IMG/VR virus record: IMGVR_UViG_3300047558_000077
Location: 108,365-172,364 of that record
Origin: a virus
Direction: 5' to 3' (one strand)
DNA: 64,000 bases
Part shown: one piece after another, positions 49,552 through 60,223 of the stretch
Position numbering within the stretch: the stretch's first letter is position 1
Layout: every line of letters starts with the position of its first letter
The notes under the pieces: generated by a model
The model's database searches: none
What the model was told of the DNA's origin: nothing
Seen by the model: only the letters and a program-made list of their open reading frames with translations
Translations under genes and position numbers: made by a program

Positions 49552-49559
49552 TATAAATA
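49552..49559 (+). promoter_or_regulatory. T4-type late promoter box before the fibre pair
   Basis: TATAAATA, exact consensus, immediately after the oxygenase stop and 25 nt before ATG 49584. It would drive the 112-residue protein and the 2689-residue fibre. Confidence 0.65.
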
Positions 49560-49583
49560 GTAAAAAGACGGAAAGAACCACCA

Positions 49584-49922
49584 ATGGCTGAATACGTAGA
49601 ACTTTTCATAGATCAAGGAAGCGACTTCTCTACCACTATCAATCTTAATGATGATAATACAAATCTTCCCCAAAACGTATATGGCTACTCAGTTTCAAGT
49701 TCTCTGAGAAGATCGCTGTTATCTCCAAACGCATCGGCATATCTATCGGCTTCCGTGTTCGATGCTGCAAATGGTGAGTTTCTACTTACAATGAACTCCT
49801 CAAACACTGCTAATCTACGAGCAGGTTCATACTTTTTTGATGTTAAGGTGACCGATACATCTAGCACTGTAACTAGACTTATTGAAGGTGTGATCTATGT
49901 TACTCCATCAATAACAAGGTAA
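49584..49922 (+). CDS. Small fibre-associated structural protein (112 aa)
   Basis: All-beta: VELFIDQGSDFSTTINLNDD, then SSSLRRSLLSPNASAYLSAS and AGSYFFDVKVTDTSSTVTRL. This Ig-like pattern ('QGxxFxxTIxLxD...G.Y.YDV') is common beside fibres in T4-like phages and resembles baseplate upper-protein N-terminal domains. Likely a fibre attachment adaptor. Confidence 0.65.
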   Translation: MAEYVELFIDQGSDFSTTINLNDDNTNLPQNVYGYSVSSSLRRSLLSPNASAYLSASVFDAANGEFLLTMNSSNTANLRAGSYFFDVKVTDTSSTVTRLIEGVIYVTPSITR

Positions 49923-49930
49923 CCTAATTA

Positions 49931-52900
49931 ATGTCAATCAAGATTACAACTGGCGGCGATAACAAAGTCAACGTAGTAACCACACCAAAGAATAGAGTCC
50001 AGGTCACCAATGGTGGTTCTGGATCAATGGCGGGTGTAGCTCTCGCTACCGATTTACCACCAATTTTCATTCATGCTAACTCAGCTTTCAATACAGCTAA
50101 TGCTGCATATGGTTCAGTAAACTCTAACTGGACGGTGATGAATGTTGTCTATCAGACGACTAATGCTAACTACACTATGGGCAATGCAGCTTATATTGCT
50201 CTCAACTCAGCATATAACACCGTCAACGCTGTATATGCATCCGCTAATTCTAACTGGACAGTCCAGAACCTAGTCTATGCCACGGTCAATGCCAACTACG
50301 TTATGGCTAACGCTGGCTATGTAACACTAAACGCAGCATATGATACTATCAATGCGGTCTATGTTTCAAGTAACTCTAATTGGGTAGTCCAGAACGTTGT
50401 TTACGCAACGGTAAATGCCAATTACATAATGTCAAATGCGTCGTTTGTTGCTCTCAATTCAGCATATGACACTGTAAATGCCGTATATGCTTCAAGCAAC
50501 TCTAACTGGGTTGTGCAAAATGCGGTCTATGATCTGGCCAATACAATCTATGCTTCCGCCAATTCTAACTGGGAAGTCCAGAACCTAGTCTATGCTACAG
50601 TAAATGCCGCTTACGATTCTTCTAATTCGAACTGGGCGGTTCAGAACGCTGTTTATGACCTAGCAAACACAATTTATGCTTCGGCCAATTCAAACTGGGA
50701 AGTTCAAAATCTAGTTTACGCTACGGTAAACTCCAGCTATGTTATGGGTAACGCATCTTACGTTACCTTGAATGCTGCTTACGATACCGTCAATTCTGTT
50801 TATGATGTATCAAATAGCAACTATACTATGGCAAATGCCAGTTATGTTGCGCTAAACGCAGCATATGATACCGTAAACGCAGTTTTTGCTTCGTCCAATT
50901 CTAATTGGGTCATCCAAAACGTAATCTATCACACTGTAAACGCCGACTACACAATGTCGAATGCCGCTTACAGAACGTTGAACGTGGCATTTGACACAGC
51001 TAATGCATCGTATGACTCTGCAAACTCAAATTGGACAGTTCAAAACACACTATACGAAACTACAAATGCTTCGTATGTTATGGGCAATGCTGCATATCAC
51101 ACAATCAATGCTGCATATGCTTCTATCAATTCAAACTGGACCGTTCAAAACGCTCTTTATAAAGTAGCCAACACTGCATATGATTCCGTCAACTCTAATT
51201 GGACGGTACAAAACCTTGTATATGCTACAGTAAATTCTAGCTATGTTATGGGTAATGCCGCTTATGTGGCATTGAACTCTGCTTACGATACTGTAAACGC
51301 TGTATATGCTTCTTCAAATTCTAACTGGGTTGTCCAAAACCTAGTTTATGCGACCGTTAATGCTGCTTATACACTATCAAACGCAGCATACGCTAATGCT
51401 AACTCACTAGCAATCGGTGCCAACAACTGGACAAACACTGTAGGTATGTCAGCAAACTCATATGCTGGCTTCATGGCAAACTCTGCCAATATCTACACAG
51501 AAGCAACTTATGTAAAGCTATCTTCTCCATCACTACAGCTAATCACTAGCGATCTAGGAATTGCTGGTAATCTATTCGTTGTCGGCGAAGTAACTTACGC
51601 TAACACAAGACAGCTACAGGTTGGTGATAACATTATCACCCTAAATGCTGATCTACCTCTAACAGTACCACCAATCGAAAACGCTGGTATCGAAGTCAAT
51701 AGAGGTAATAAGGATTCTAATGCTGCCTTACTCTGGATCGAGTCATCGGAAAAGTGGGGCTTTACAGGTAACGTTGCTCAGTCAATCTCCACCTTTATTG
51801 CTTCTAACACCGATCTAGGCAAAGTTCATGATCTAACTAATGCTGTTTATGCCTCTGCAAATTCCAATTGGGTAGTGCAGAACCTTGTATATGCAACTGT
51901 AAATGCCAACTATACTATGGCAAATGCAGGCTATACAACTCTCAATGCAGCCTACGATACTGTCAATACTGTTTACGCTTCTGCAAACTCAAATTGGACA
52001 GTTCAAAATATTGTATATGCAACAGTCAACGCCAATTACACAATGGCGAACGCTGGTTACAATACGCTAAATGCTGCATATGATACTGTCAATGCTGTTT
52101 ACGCATCGGCCAATTCTAACTGGGCAGTCCAGAACTTAGTCTATGCGACTGTCAATACAAACTATACAATGAGCAATGCCTCATATGAGGCGCTAAATGC
52201 TGCATACGATACAGCAAACGCAATCTATGCTTCAAGCAACTCCAACTGGGTTGTTCAAAATCTAGTTTACGCTACGGTAAATGCCAATTATGTTATGGCT
52301 AATGCAGGCTATGAGACACTAAACGCAGCATATGCCACTCTAAATGCTGCATATGATACGGTCAATGCCGACTATGCATTTACTAACTCAGCATATGCTT
52401 CTATCAATTCCAACTGGGAAGTCCAGAACCTAATCTATGCAACTACTAATGCTGCATATGTTATGGGTAATGCTAACTATGAAACAACTAATGCGGCTTA
52501 TGACACCGTAAATGCTGTTTACGCATCAGCCAACTCAAACTGGACGGTACAGAACCTAGTTTATGCTACAGTAAACGCTAACTACGTAATGTCTAATGCT
52601 GGTTACGAAACACTAAACGCAGCATACGACACAACTAATGCAGTCTATGCTTCTGCAAACTCCAATTGGGTTGTTCAAAACCTTGTATATGAGACTGTCA
52701 ATGCATCTTATACGCTAGCCAACGCTGCCTATGCAAATGCTAACTCACTTGCAATTGGTGCAAACAACTGGGCAAATACAAAACTAGCAAACACAAACAA
52801 CATTTGGTTTGATGGTTCGCTAAACATTCCACAAGACTTGTTCATTGGTAGAAACATCACCAATGTTACACAGGTAATCTTCAACACAGGAACAAACATC

Positions 52901-55900
52901 AATCCTAATGTTCCTGGCGCTATGACATGGTCGCAAGATGAATTGACATTGCGTTTTGATATGGATACACCAGGCAATGTCATTCAACACATTGGTCAGG
53001 ATCTATTCTATCTTGTCAAGAACCAGACTGGCGAAACTATTCCAAAAGGCACTGCCGTTAGATACGCTGGCACCCTGGGTGCTTCTGGTAGACTACTGAT
53101 TGCTAAGGCTACTGCTAACAATGCGTATCCATCAAGATACTTTATGGGTCTTACCGCAGCCGCTATTAATAATGGCGACGATGGATTTGTTCTAGCAAGA
53201 GGTAAACTAAAGCAACTTAATACTAACGGTTTTAGTGAAGGTGATATTCTGTATCTTTCTCCAACTGTTATTGGTGGTCTACAGAATACAATGCCATTGG
53301 CACCAAACAATAAGATCACTGTTGCTGCTGTTATCAACAAAGGTACCAATAACGGTTCTATCGAAATTAGACCTGCATTTGGTTCACAACTTGGTGAAGA
53401 TGAACTAGTTGAACTAAATGCTCTCGCTAATGGCGATTTCATTAGATATAACTCTGCAACACTTCGCTTTGAAAACTTCAATGAGAATGACACTGGCCCA
53501 GCCATCAATGCTGTTGCGGCATTTGCTCATTCAAACTCTGTGGCGATTGCTGCCAATGCGTGGTCAAACACAGTAGGCACCGCTGGTAATAACTATACCG
53601 ATCACGTTGGACTATCTGCCAATAGCTATGCTGGCCATATGGTCAATAGTTCTAACTCATATGCTAACTCTACATATGTCAAGCTGATAGATGGTCTGCA
53701 AACGATTACTGGCAATATTGATATCACTGGTAACGTTAGCATTGAGAAAAATCTATATGTAACAGGTAATGTTTTCTTCACCGATTCGACTACACTACGA
53801 ATTGGTGATCCACTAATCTATCTCGCTGCCAATAACTATGCTACCGATCTTGTAGATATCGGCTTCATCGCTAACTACGTAAACACTGGCGGCGCAAACG
53901 TTCACACCGGTCTATACCGTGAGCATATAACAAAAGAATACTTCCTATTCCAAGAGTATTCATCGGAACCAATCGGTAATCATATTGATCCGTATGGTAA
54001 CAACTTTACACTAGCAGTTCTAAATGCTGATCTAATCACAAACAATCTTGCTCTTGCTGGTGCGAATGCTATCAACTGGATTTCCAGTGCATTTGATAAA
54101 GCTAACGCAGCATATGTAAATGCTAATGCAGTATCAATCGGCGCTAACACATGGGCTAATACAGTAGGTATTGCTGGCAACAACTATACTGATCATGTCG
54201 GTGTATCTGCCAACGCATACATGCTATATTCAACCACATCAGCCAATACATACGCTGGTCATATGGCAAATAGTGCCAATATCTATGCTTACGATGTTGG
54301 CGTTGCTGGTAACTCATTCACCGTTTCTATTGGACTAGCTGGTAATTCATATACACAGCAAGTCGGTACTGCCGGTAACAACTATACTGATCATGTAGGA
54401 CTTTCCGTAAACACATATGCATCAATCCTTGCTGCTAACAATGCAGTCGGAGCAAATGCATGGTCAAACCTAGTCGGTCTATCAGTCAATACATATGCTT
54501 CTATTCTAGTAGCTAACAATTCCGCTGGTGCTAACGACTGGTCAAATACAGTTGGGCTATCTGCTAATAGCTACGCTGGCTTCATGGCCAATAGTGTCAA
54601 TGACTGGATTAGCATTGTATCACTAGCAGGTAACAATTATGCATCCGTTCTAGCAGCAAATAACGCTGTTGGTGCTAATGCATGGGCTAACACAGTCGGT
54701 GTTTCAGGTAATGCGTATACCGACTTTGTTGGTCTTTCAGTAAATACCTATACATCAATTCTAGCCGCTAATAATGCAGTAGGCGCAAACAACTGGGCCA
54801 ATACTGTTGGTGTAGCAGGTAATAACTATACTGATCACGTTGGTCTTTCTGTCAATACTTACGCATCTATCTTGGCTGCTAACAATGCTGTTGCTGCTAA
54901 TGGATGGGCAAATACAGTAGGTATTGCGGGAAATAATTACACTGATTATGTTGGTCTATCAGTTAACACCTATGCATCGATACTTGCAGCAAATAACGCT
55001 GTCGGAGCAAACAACTGGGCTAACACTGTTGGCACATCTGGAAATGCTTATGCAGACTTTGTTGGTGCCTCAGGCAATTCTTATATGCTTGCTGTCACAA
55101 CCGCAGGCAATAACTATGCATCTATCTTGGCTGCTAACAATGCAGTCGGTGCAAATGCATGGGCAAATACTGTTGGTGTAGCTGGTAACAATTATACCGA
55201 CTATGTTGGCGCTTCTGGTAACAACTATACTAACGCAGTAGGTATCGCTGGTAACAACTATACAGATTATGTTGGTACATCTGCCAATACATTTGCCGAT
55301 GCGACATACTACAAGAAGACTGGCGGTCTAATTAGCGGTGATGTTGCAATCACCGGTAACCTAACAATCTCTGGTGAAACAACCTATGCTAATACACAAC
55401 AGCTACAGGTTGGTGACAACATTATCACTCTTAATGCCGATCTACCACTTTCTGTCACACCTATCGACGATGCTGGTATTGAAGTAAATCGTGGTGATAA
55501 GAACTCTAATGCAGCCTTGCTATGGATTGAAACAACAGAACAGTGGGGCTTCACTGGTAACGCTGCACAGTCTATTTCGACATTCATTGCATCAAACACA
55601 CTAGTTGAGACATATGCTGTAGCAGGTAACAACTATACCTTTAACACAGGTATTGCCGGTAACGCTTATGCTAACTATGTTGGATCATCTACAAATGCAT
55701 ATGCTACCGCTACATACGCAACACTATCAAATGTAGCGATTGTCTATAACACATCTAACGTTGCGTTCGATACTGCTAACGCAGCATTCGCTGTGGCCAA
55801 TAATGTTGCACCTCAGATTGCGCCATCATATGGAACAGCTAACAACGCATATGATACTGCTAACGCATCATACACACTAGGCAATGCTGCATACGCCACT

Positions 55901-58000
55901 ATCAATGCCGCCTATACAATGGGCAATGCGAACTATGATACAACTAATGCTGCATTTACGGTTGCTAACAATGCTCTACCAAACACAACTGGTGCAGTAT
56001 TCGCAGGCAATCTAACAATCTCTGGTTCGTCAACCAGCAACAATGGCTTCTACTCAGTTCATGACTATAGAGGTCCATTTACCGATGGTATTGTTGTCGA
56101 TTATGTCAACGGTATTGGTCGTATCAGTGTTGGCGCTAACGATGCTCTAACATTCTACAATCATGGTGTTGGTAACATTCCAATTTTAACATTGACCGAG
56201 TATGGCTTTGTTGGTATCGGAACAACTAACCCAATCTATCCCGTTTCGATCATTGCCAATGGTGCAACAACCACAACTCTTGCCGGCGCTATCTTTGATG
56301 CAGAAGGTTCAGAGAATGGTTATGTCCAGCTAAACATTCGTAACGCTAACAACGGCTCCGATGCTTCTGGTGACTTTATTGCTACAGCCGACGATGGTAA
56401 TGATACAAGCAACTATATCGATCTTGGTATCAACAGTTCGCAGTATGCAAGTCCTGGATTTACTATCGCTGGCGCTCATGATGGATATCTCTATACATCA
56501 AATAGCAATCTAGCAATCGGTACCGCTAACACCACAGCATACAAGCATATCTCATTCTTCACTGGCGGCACACTAGCTGGCAATGAAGTTCTACGCATTC
56601 AAGACAGTGCTGCCGGTGGCAACATTGGTATCGGTAGAACCGATCCGCAACATAAGATCGATGTTGTCGGTTCGATCAATGCTTCTAACATTCTTATCAA
56701 TGGCATTCCACTTGGCACAGCATCTGTCAAGGTAAGCAACACTGCACCTTCACTACCTGCCGGTGGTAACATGTGGTGGGATACAGAAACTGGTAAGCTC
56801 TACATCTACTATATCGATGTGGATTCAGCACAGTGGGTTGAAGCATTCCCAGCCGAAGGTATCGACACTAGCTTTATTATTCCTGTTTATGAAACGGCAA
56901 ACGTTGGCACAATAGTTGCTAATGCTGCTTTTGCTACACTAAACGTCGCTTACGGTTCAATCAATTCCAATTGGACTGTAACAAATGCAATTTACAGTGT
57001 TTCAAACACAGCTTTTGCTTCTATCAACTCTAACTGGGTAGTAACTAATACAGTTTATGATGTTGCTAATGCAGCATTCAACTCTGCAAATAACGTTGCA
57101 CCACAAGTAGAGCCAGCATTTAGAACCGCTAACAATGCATACTTCAATAGTAATGCAGCGTTCATACATGCTAATGCTGCATTCGACTCGGCTAACAATG
57201 TTGCTCCGCAGGTAGAACCATCTTATAGAACAGCGAATAACGCTTACTTCAATAGTAACGCAGCATTTGATACTGCCAATGCGGCTTTCGCTGTAGCTAA
57301 CAATGTTGCACCTCAGGTCGAGCCAGCATTTAGAACTGCTAATAACGCATATCTAACTGCTAACGCTGCCTTTGATAGAGCAAATGCTGGCGGAGCTAAC
57401 GTCGGTCAGACTGCTCCTGCTGGTGCTACATCTGGTAGACTTTGGTGGAACAGTGATCTCGGTAAGATGTTCATCTACTATACAGATCCTGCTAACACTA
57501 GTGCATGGGTTGAAACATCACCATCTGCTTCTGTAATCGAAGGCAACATTGTCACTGGTTATCTTGATCCATTTGGTGCATTGGTCAACGCATCGTTCAA
57601 TGCTGCCAACTCATCATTCAATGCTGCAAACACAGCACTACAGAACACAACTACAACATACACTGGTACACTAACTGTTTCCGGTAATGTTTCATTCATT
57701 GCCAATAACAACTTTACTCTACCAACTGGTCCAACTGCCGGCAGACCGAGTCTCGCAAACTCTGGTATGCTTCGTTACAATACGACACTAAATAAGTTTG
57801 AGGGTTATACTACATCATGGGGTTCACTCGGTGGTGCTACAGGTGGAGGATCAGACGATGCATTCTATGAGAACACATCAACTATCAATAGCGACTACAC
57901 AATCAGCACAGGTAAGAATGCTATGACTGCCGGACCAGTTACAGTCAACACAGGTGTAACGATTACTGTTCCCGCTGGTTCAACTTGGACAGTAGTATAA
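49931..58000 (+). CDS. Giant repeat tail fibre (2689 aa)
   Basis: Most of the protein consists of seven-residue units starting with N and with Y/W/F at position 4 (NAAYDTV NAVYASA NSNWTVQ). Arrays lie at about 50080-51440 and 51830-52740. A second repeat type (VGLSVNTYASILAANNAVGA) fills about 54150-55290. A beta module with LQVGDNIITLNADLPL and NAGIEVNRG/DAGIEVNRG occurs twice (about 51590-51800 and 55390-55600), with a divergent third near 53790. Two LWWN/MWWD-type modules lie near 56770 and 57440. It ends TVNTGVTITVPAGSTWTVV, a common fibre C-terminus. It is probably the main long fibre; repeats would form a trimeric shaft. Confidence 0.85.
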   Translation: MSIKITTGGDNKVNVVTTPKNRVQVTNGGSGSMAGVALATDLPPIFIHANSAFNTANAAYGSVNSNWTVMNVVYQTTNANYTMGNAAYIALNSAYNTVNAVYASANSNWTVQNLVYATVNANYVMANAGYVTLNAAYDTINAVYVSSNSNWVVQNVVYATVNANYIMSNASFVALNSAYDTVNAVYASSNSNWVVQNAVYDLANTIYASANSNWEVQNLVYATVNAAYDSSNSNWAVQNAVYDLANTIYASANSNWEVQNLVYATVNSSYVMGNASYVTLNAAYDTVNSVYDVSNSNYTMANASYVALNAAYDTVNAVFASSNSNWVIQNVIYHTVNADYTMSNAAYRTLNVAFDTANASYDSANSNWTVQNTLYETTNASYVMGNAAYHTINAAYASINSNWTVQNALYKVANTAYDSVNSNWTVQNLVYATVNSSYVMGNAAYVALNSAYDTVNAVYASSNSNWVVQNLVYATVNAAYTLSNAAYANANSLAIGANNWTNTVGMSANSYAGFMANSANIYTEATYVKLSSPSLQLITSDLGIAGNLFVVGEVTYANTRQLQVGDNIITLNADLPLTVPPIENAGIEVNRGNKDSNAALLWIESSEKWGFTGNVAQSISTFIASNTDLGKVHDLTNAVYASANSNWVVQNLVYATVNANYTMANAGYTTLNAAYDTVNTVYASANSNWTVQNIVYATVNANYTMANAGYNTLNAAYDTVNAVYASANSNWAVQNLVYATVNTNYTMSNASYEALNAAYDTANAIYASSNSNWVVQNLVYATVNANYVMANAGYETLNAAYATLNAAYDTVNADYAFTNSAYASINSNWEVQNLIYATTNAAYVMGNANYETTNAAYDTVNAVYASANSNWTVQNLVYATVNANYVMSNAGYETLNAAYDTTNAVYASANSNWVVQNLVYETVNASYTLANAAYANANSLAIGANNWANTKLANTNNIWFDGSLNIPQDLFIGRNITNVTQVIFNTGTNINPNVPGAMTWSQDELTLRFDMDTPGNVIQHIGQDLFYLVKNQTGETIPKGTAVRYAGTLGASGRLLIAKATANNAYPSRYFMGLTAAAINNGDDGFVLARGKLKQLNTNGFSEGDILYLSPTVIGGLQNTMPLAPNNKITVAAVINKGTNNGSIEIRPAFGSQLGEDELVELNALANGDFIRYNSATLRFENFNENDTGPAINAVAAFAHSNSVAIAANAWSNTVGTAGNNYTDHVGLSANSYAGHMVNSSNSYANSTYVKLIDGLQTITGNIDITGNVSIEKNLYVTGNVFFTDSTTLRIGDPLIYLAANNYATDLVDIGFIANYVNTGGANVHTGLYREHITKEYFLFQEYSSEPIGNHIDPYGNNFTLAVLNADLITNNLALAGANAINWISSAFDKANAAYVNANAVSIGANTWANTVGIAGNNYTDHVGVSANAYMLYSTTSANTYAGHMANSANIYAYDVGVAGNSFTVSIGLAGNSYTQQVGTAGNNYTDHVGLSVNTYASILAANNAVGANAWSNLVGLSVNTYASILVANNSAGANDWSNTVGLSANSYAGFMANSVNDWISIVSLAGNNYASVLAANNAVGANAWANTVGVSGNAYTDFVGLSVNTYTSILAANNAVGANNWANTVGVAGNNYTDHVGLSVNTYASILAANNAVAANGWANTVGIAGNNYTDYVGLSVNTYASILAANNAVGANNWANTVGTSGNAYADFVGASGNSYMLAVTTAGNNYASILAANNAVGANAWANTVGVAGNNYTDYVGASGNNYTNAVGIAGNNYTDYVGTSANTFADATYYKKTGGLISGDVAITGNLTISGETTYANTQQLQVGDNIITLNADLPLSVTPIDDAGIEVNRGDKNSNAALLWIETTEQWGFTGNAAQSISTFIASNTLVETYAVAGNNYTFNTGIAGNAYANYVGSSTNAYATATYATLSNVAIVYNTSNVAFDTANAAFAVANNVAPQIAPSYGTANNAYDTANASYTLGNAAYATINAAYTMGNANYDTTNAAFTVANNALPNTTGAVFAGNLTISGSSTSNNGFYSVHDYRGPFTDGIVVDYVNGIGRISVGANDALTFYNHGVGNIPILTLTEYGFVGIGTTNPIYPVSIIANGATTTTLAGAIFDAEGSENGYVQLNIRNANNGSDASGDFIATADDGNDTSNYIDLGINSSQYASPGFTIAGAHDGYLYTSNSNLAIGTANTTAYKHISFFTGGTLAGNEVLRIQDSAAGGNIGIGRTDPQHKIDVVGSINASNILINGIPLGTASVKVSNTAPSLPAGGNMWWDTETGKLYIYYIDVDSAQWVEAFPAEGIDTSFIIPVYETANVGTIVANAAFATLNVAYGSINSNWTVTNAIYSVSNTAFASINSNWVVTNTVYDVANAAFNSANNVAPQVEPAFRTANNAYFNSNAAFIHANAAFDSANNVAPQVEPSYRTANNAYFNSNAAFDTANAAFAVANNVAPQVEPAFRTANNAYLTANAAFDRANAGGANVGQTAPAGATSGRLWWNSDLGKMFIYYTDPANTSAWVETSPSASVIEGNIVTGYLDPFGALVNASFNAANSSFNAANTALQNTTTTYTGTLTVSGNVSFIANNNFTLPTGPTAGRPSLANSGMLRYNTTLNKFEGYTTSWGSLGGATGGGSDDAFYENTSTINSDYTISTGKNAMTAGPVTVNTGVTITVPAGSTWTVV

Positions 58001-58009
58001 GGAAGTAAT

Positions 58010-58819
58010 ATGTCAGTAGTTATTAATGGCACAACAGGTATCTCTGGTGTTGATGGAACAGCGGCTGCTCCTGCCGTTCAAGGCAATGACACGAATACTG
58101 GCATCTTCTTTCCTGCAAACGATACGATTGCTTTTGCTGAAGGTGGCACCGAGGTTATGCGTATTGATCCTAATGGTAGATTGGGAATAGGTACAACTAC
58201 TCCATCTACTAAGTTACATATTAGCACAGGTACTACTGGAGGCATAGCACTTCTTCAAAGTTCTTCTAGAACAATATATTTTGAGGATGATGGTTCCAGT
58301 GCAAGATTATCTACAGAAGGTACAGGTCAATTTGCTATTCGTGCATCTTCATCTGGTGGTAGTCATCTTATCATTGATACCTCGGGTCGTATCACTAAGC
58401 CAAGTCAACCAGCGTTTCATGCGTTTTTGACAAACACAACATCTTTTGCCGCTGGTATATCCGCAAGGACTTTAGATAATGTTCAATTTAATATTGGTAA
58501 TCATTTCAATACATCAACAGGCAGATTCACGGCTCCGGTGTTAGGAACTTATGTGTTTTATTGTAATATATCACTAAATTCTTCAACACAAACTCAAGCA
58601 TATATATCGGCAGAGCTATATCTTAATGGCAATAGACAATATGTTGGTGGATGGGTAAATAGAGTCACAGCCAGTAACAGTTATTTAAAAGTAGGAACAA
58701 GTTATATGATTAGATTGAATCCCGGGGATTATGTTCAGCTTGGGTGTGAAATACATCAAACAGAAAATGTAATTGGTGGCTCAGGACACACCTATATGAC
58801 CGGATACTTGATAGGATAA
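58010..58819 (+). CDS. Fibre protein with C1q-like tip (1)
   Basis: 269 residues. INGTTGISGVDGTAAAPAVQ and GIGTTTPSTKLHIS lead to a C-terminal C1q/TNF-like jelly roll (about 130-269): QPAFHAFLTNTT, NIGNHFNTSTGRFTAPVLGT, then YVFYCNISL and TYMTGYLIG. C1q heads are trimeric binding domains, used here for receptor recognition. First of five such genes. Confidence 0.8.
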   Translation: MSVVINGTTGISGVDGTAAAPAVQGNDTNTGIFFPANDTIAFAEGGTEVMRIDPNGRLGIGTTTPSTKLHISTGTTGGIALLQSSSRTIYFEDDGSSARLSTEGTGQFAIRASSSGGSHLIIDTSGRITKPSQPAFHAFLTNTTSFAAGISARTLDNVQFNIGNHFNTSTGRFTAPVLGTYVFYCNISLNSSTQTQAYISAELYLNGNRQYVGGWVNRVTASNSYLKVGTSYMIRLNPGDYVQLGCEIHQTENVIGGSGHTYMTGYLIG

Positions 58820-58822
58820 ACA

Positions 58823-59449
58823 ATGCCAATTAAGATCAAATCAACAGGTGGTGGTTCAGTATCAATCGATGTTCCTAACACGGGTTCAGATTTCGCACTA
58901 ACTGCACCAGCGATATCAGGCAATATCATTACGAGCGGCGACACTGCCACTATTACTCAGGCTATGTTAGGCGCTAATTCTGTAATACAGAGCAAACTAG
59001 CTAATGGCATAGCATCTACAGGTCCCGCTTTTTCCGTTTATAGAAATACAACACAAACAATTCCACACAACACTTTTACTAGGGTAAACTTTGAAATAGA
59101 AGAATTTGACACCGCTAACTGTTATGACAATACCACTAACTTTAGATTTACACCTAATGTTGCTGGTTACTATCAGATTTCTTTGCACTTATCTATAAGT
59201 CTATCTGGAACAAATGCTTCCACATTCATTGCGGCGATCGCAAAAAATGGTAGCGTTACTTCTCAAAACTATATAACATATAGAGACATTACTAATACAT
59301 ATTCGGCTCATACTACTAAGTTGATTTATATGAATGGCACAACAGATTATATTGATGGTCAGATATATCATAATCAGGGCGCCGATCGAGTATTAGCGGT
59401 AAATCAGACTTTTTGTTATATGTCAGGTTTTCTAGCGAGGGCAGCGTAA
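58823..59449 (+). CDS. Fibre protein with C1q-like tip (2)
   Basis: 208 residues. A short N-terminus (KIKSTGGGSVSIDVPNTGSD) leads to a C1q-like domain GPAFSVYRNTTQTIPHNTFT, NFRFTPNVAGYYQISLHLSI and QTFCYMSGFLA. The 3' end overlaps the next start by 1 nt. Confidence 0.75.
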   Translation: MPIKIKSTGGGSVSIDVPNTGSDFALTAPAISGNIITSGDTATITQAMLGANSVIQSKLANGIASTGPAFSVYRNTTQTIPHNTFTRVNFEIEEFDTANCYDNTTNFRFTPNVAGYYQISLHLSISLSGTNASTFIAAIAKNGSVTSQNYITYRDITNTYSAHTTKLIYMNGTTDYIDGQIYHNQGADRVLAVNQTFCYMSGFLARAA

Positions 59450-60207
59450 TGTCGACCATTAGAGTCAATAGTATTCAACATTCAGGTGCAGCTAATGCTT
59501 CTATAGAATTAAGTTCTAATGGTAGAGTTACTTTTTCTAATACAGTAGCTTTTACAAGCAATGTCGGTATTGGCACAACATCGCCCGACACCAAACTAGT
59601 GATTGAAGGTGGCACATCTGAGGACCAATTCAGACTAGGGACAGGAACAAACTATTATAGAATAGGTCGTGAGTCGATTTCTACCGGTTCACTAACGTTT
59701 TATGGAACACAGTCCGGCGCTACAGGATATGTGTTTAGCGGCATAAATGGCGAACGTATGCGTATTGATAGTGCTGGTCGTATTACTATGCCGTTTCAAC
59801 CAGCGTTTGCTGCCTGGGGAGGAACAACTCAATCATGGTCTGGAACAGCGAACTATCAAGTTTTGCAATTAAACACTACTGGAACATCAAATAATTCTAG
59901 AAACTCTGGCTATAGCACCTCAACATATCGCTATACTGCACCGGTTTCAGGTATGTATATGTTTTTTGGTAAAATTACACAAACAACCGCTGTGACTGGT
60001 CCAGCGTTAATATTGACTGTCAATGGATCAACTGTCATGACGGAAATGGCAATTGGTTATAGTGTCGCTTATATGTCTACATCTGGTATGTGGCCAGTTT
60101 ATATGAATGCTGGAGATTTTGCTGATCTTAGAGTTGCAAATTTTAACAATGTCAACTTGACACTCGATTTGGGTAGATGTAATTTTGTAGGATGGTTATT
60201 AGGCTAA
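59449..60207 (+). CDS. Fibre protein with C1q-like tip (3)
   Basis: 252 residues from ATG 59449 (TAATG overlap). STIRVNSIQHSGAANASIEL, then a GIGTTSPDTKLVIEGG unit and GERMRIDSAGRI, which lead into FQPAFAAWGGTTQ and a C1q-like head ending LGRCNFVGWLLG. The 'IRVNSIQ' N-terminus is common in cyanophage fibres. Confidence 0.75.
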   Translation: MSTIRVNSIQHSGAANASIELSSNGRVTFSNTVAFTSNVGIGTTSPDTKLVIEGGTSEDQFRLGTGTNYYRIGRESISTGSLTFYGTQSGATGYVFSGINGERMRIDSAGRITMPFQPAFAAWGGTTQSWSGTANYQVLQLNTTGTSNNSRNSGYSTSTYRYTAPVSGMYMFFGKITQTTAVTGPALILTVNGSTVMTEMAIGYSVAYMSTSGMWPVYMNAGDFADLRVANFNNVNLTLDLGRCNFVGWLLG

Positions 60208-60208
60208 A

Positions 60209-60216
60209 CATAAATA
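60209..60216 (+). promoter_or_regulatory. T4-type late promoter box before fibre 4
   Basis: CATAAATA immediately after the stop of fibre 3 and 8 nt before ATG 60224. The transcript would start close to or inside the start codon unless the next AUG region is used, so activity is uncertain. Confidence 0.4.
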
Positions 60217-60223
60217 GGAAGAC

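Noticed and set aside
50080-57400. Regular repeats resembling a CRISPR or satellite array
   Set aside because: Repeats are in frame with a 21-nt period encoding seven-residue units and differ by synonymous changes; this is a coding repeat.
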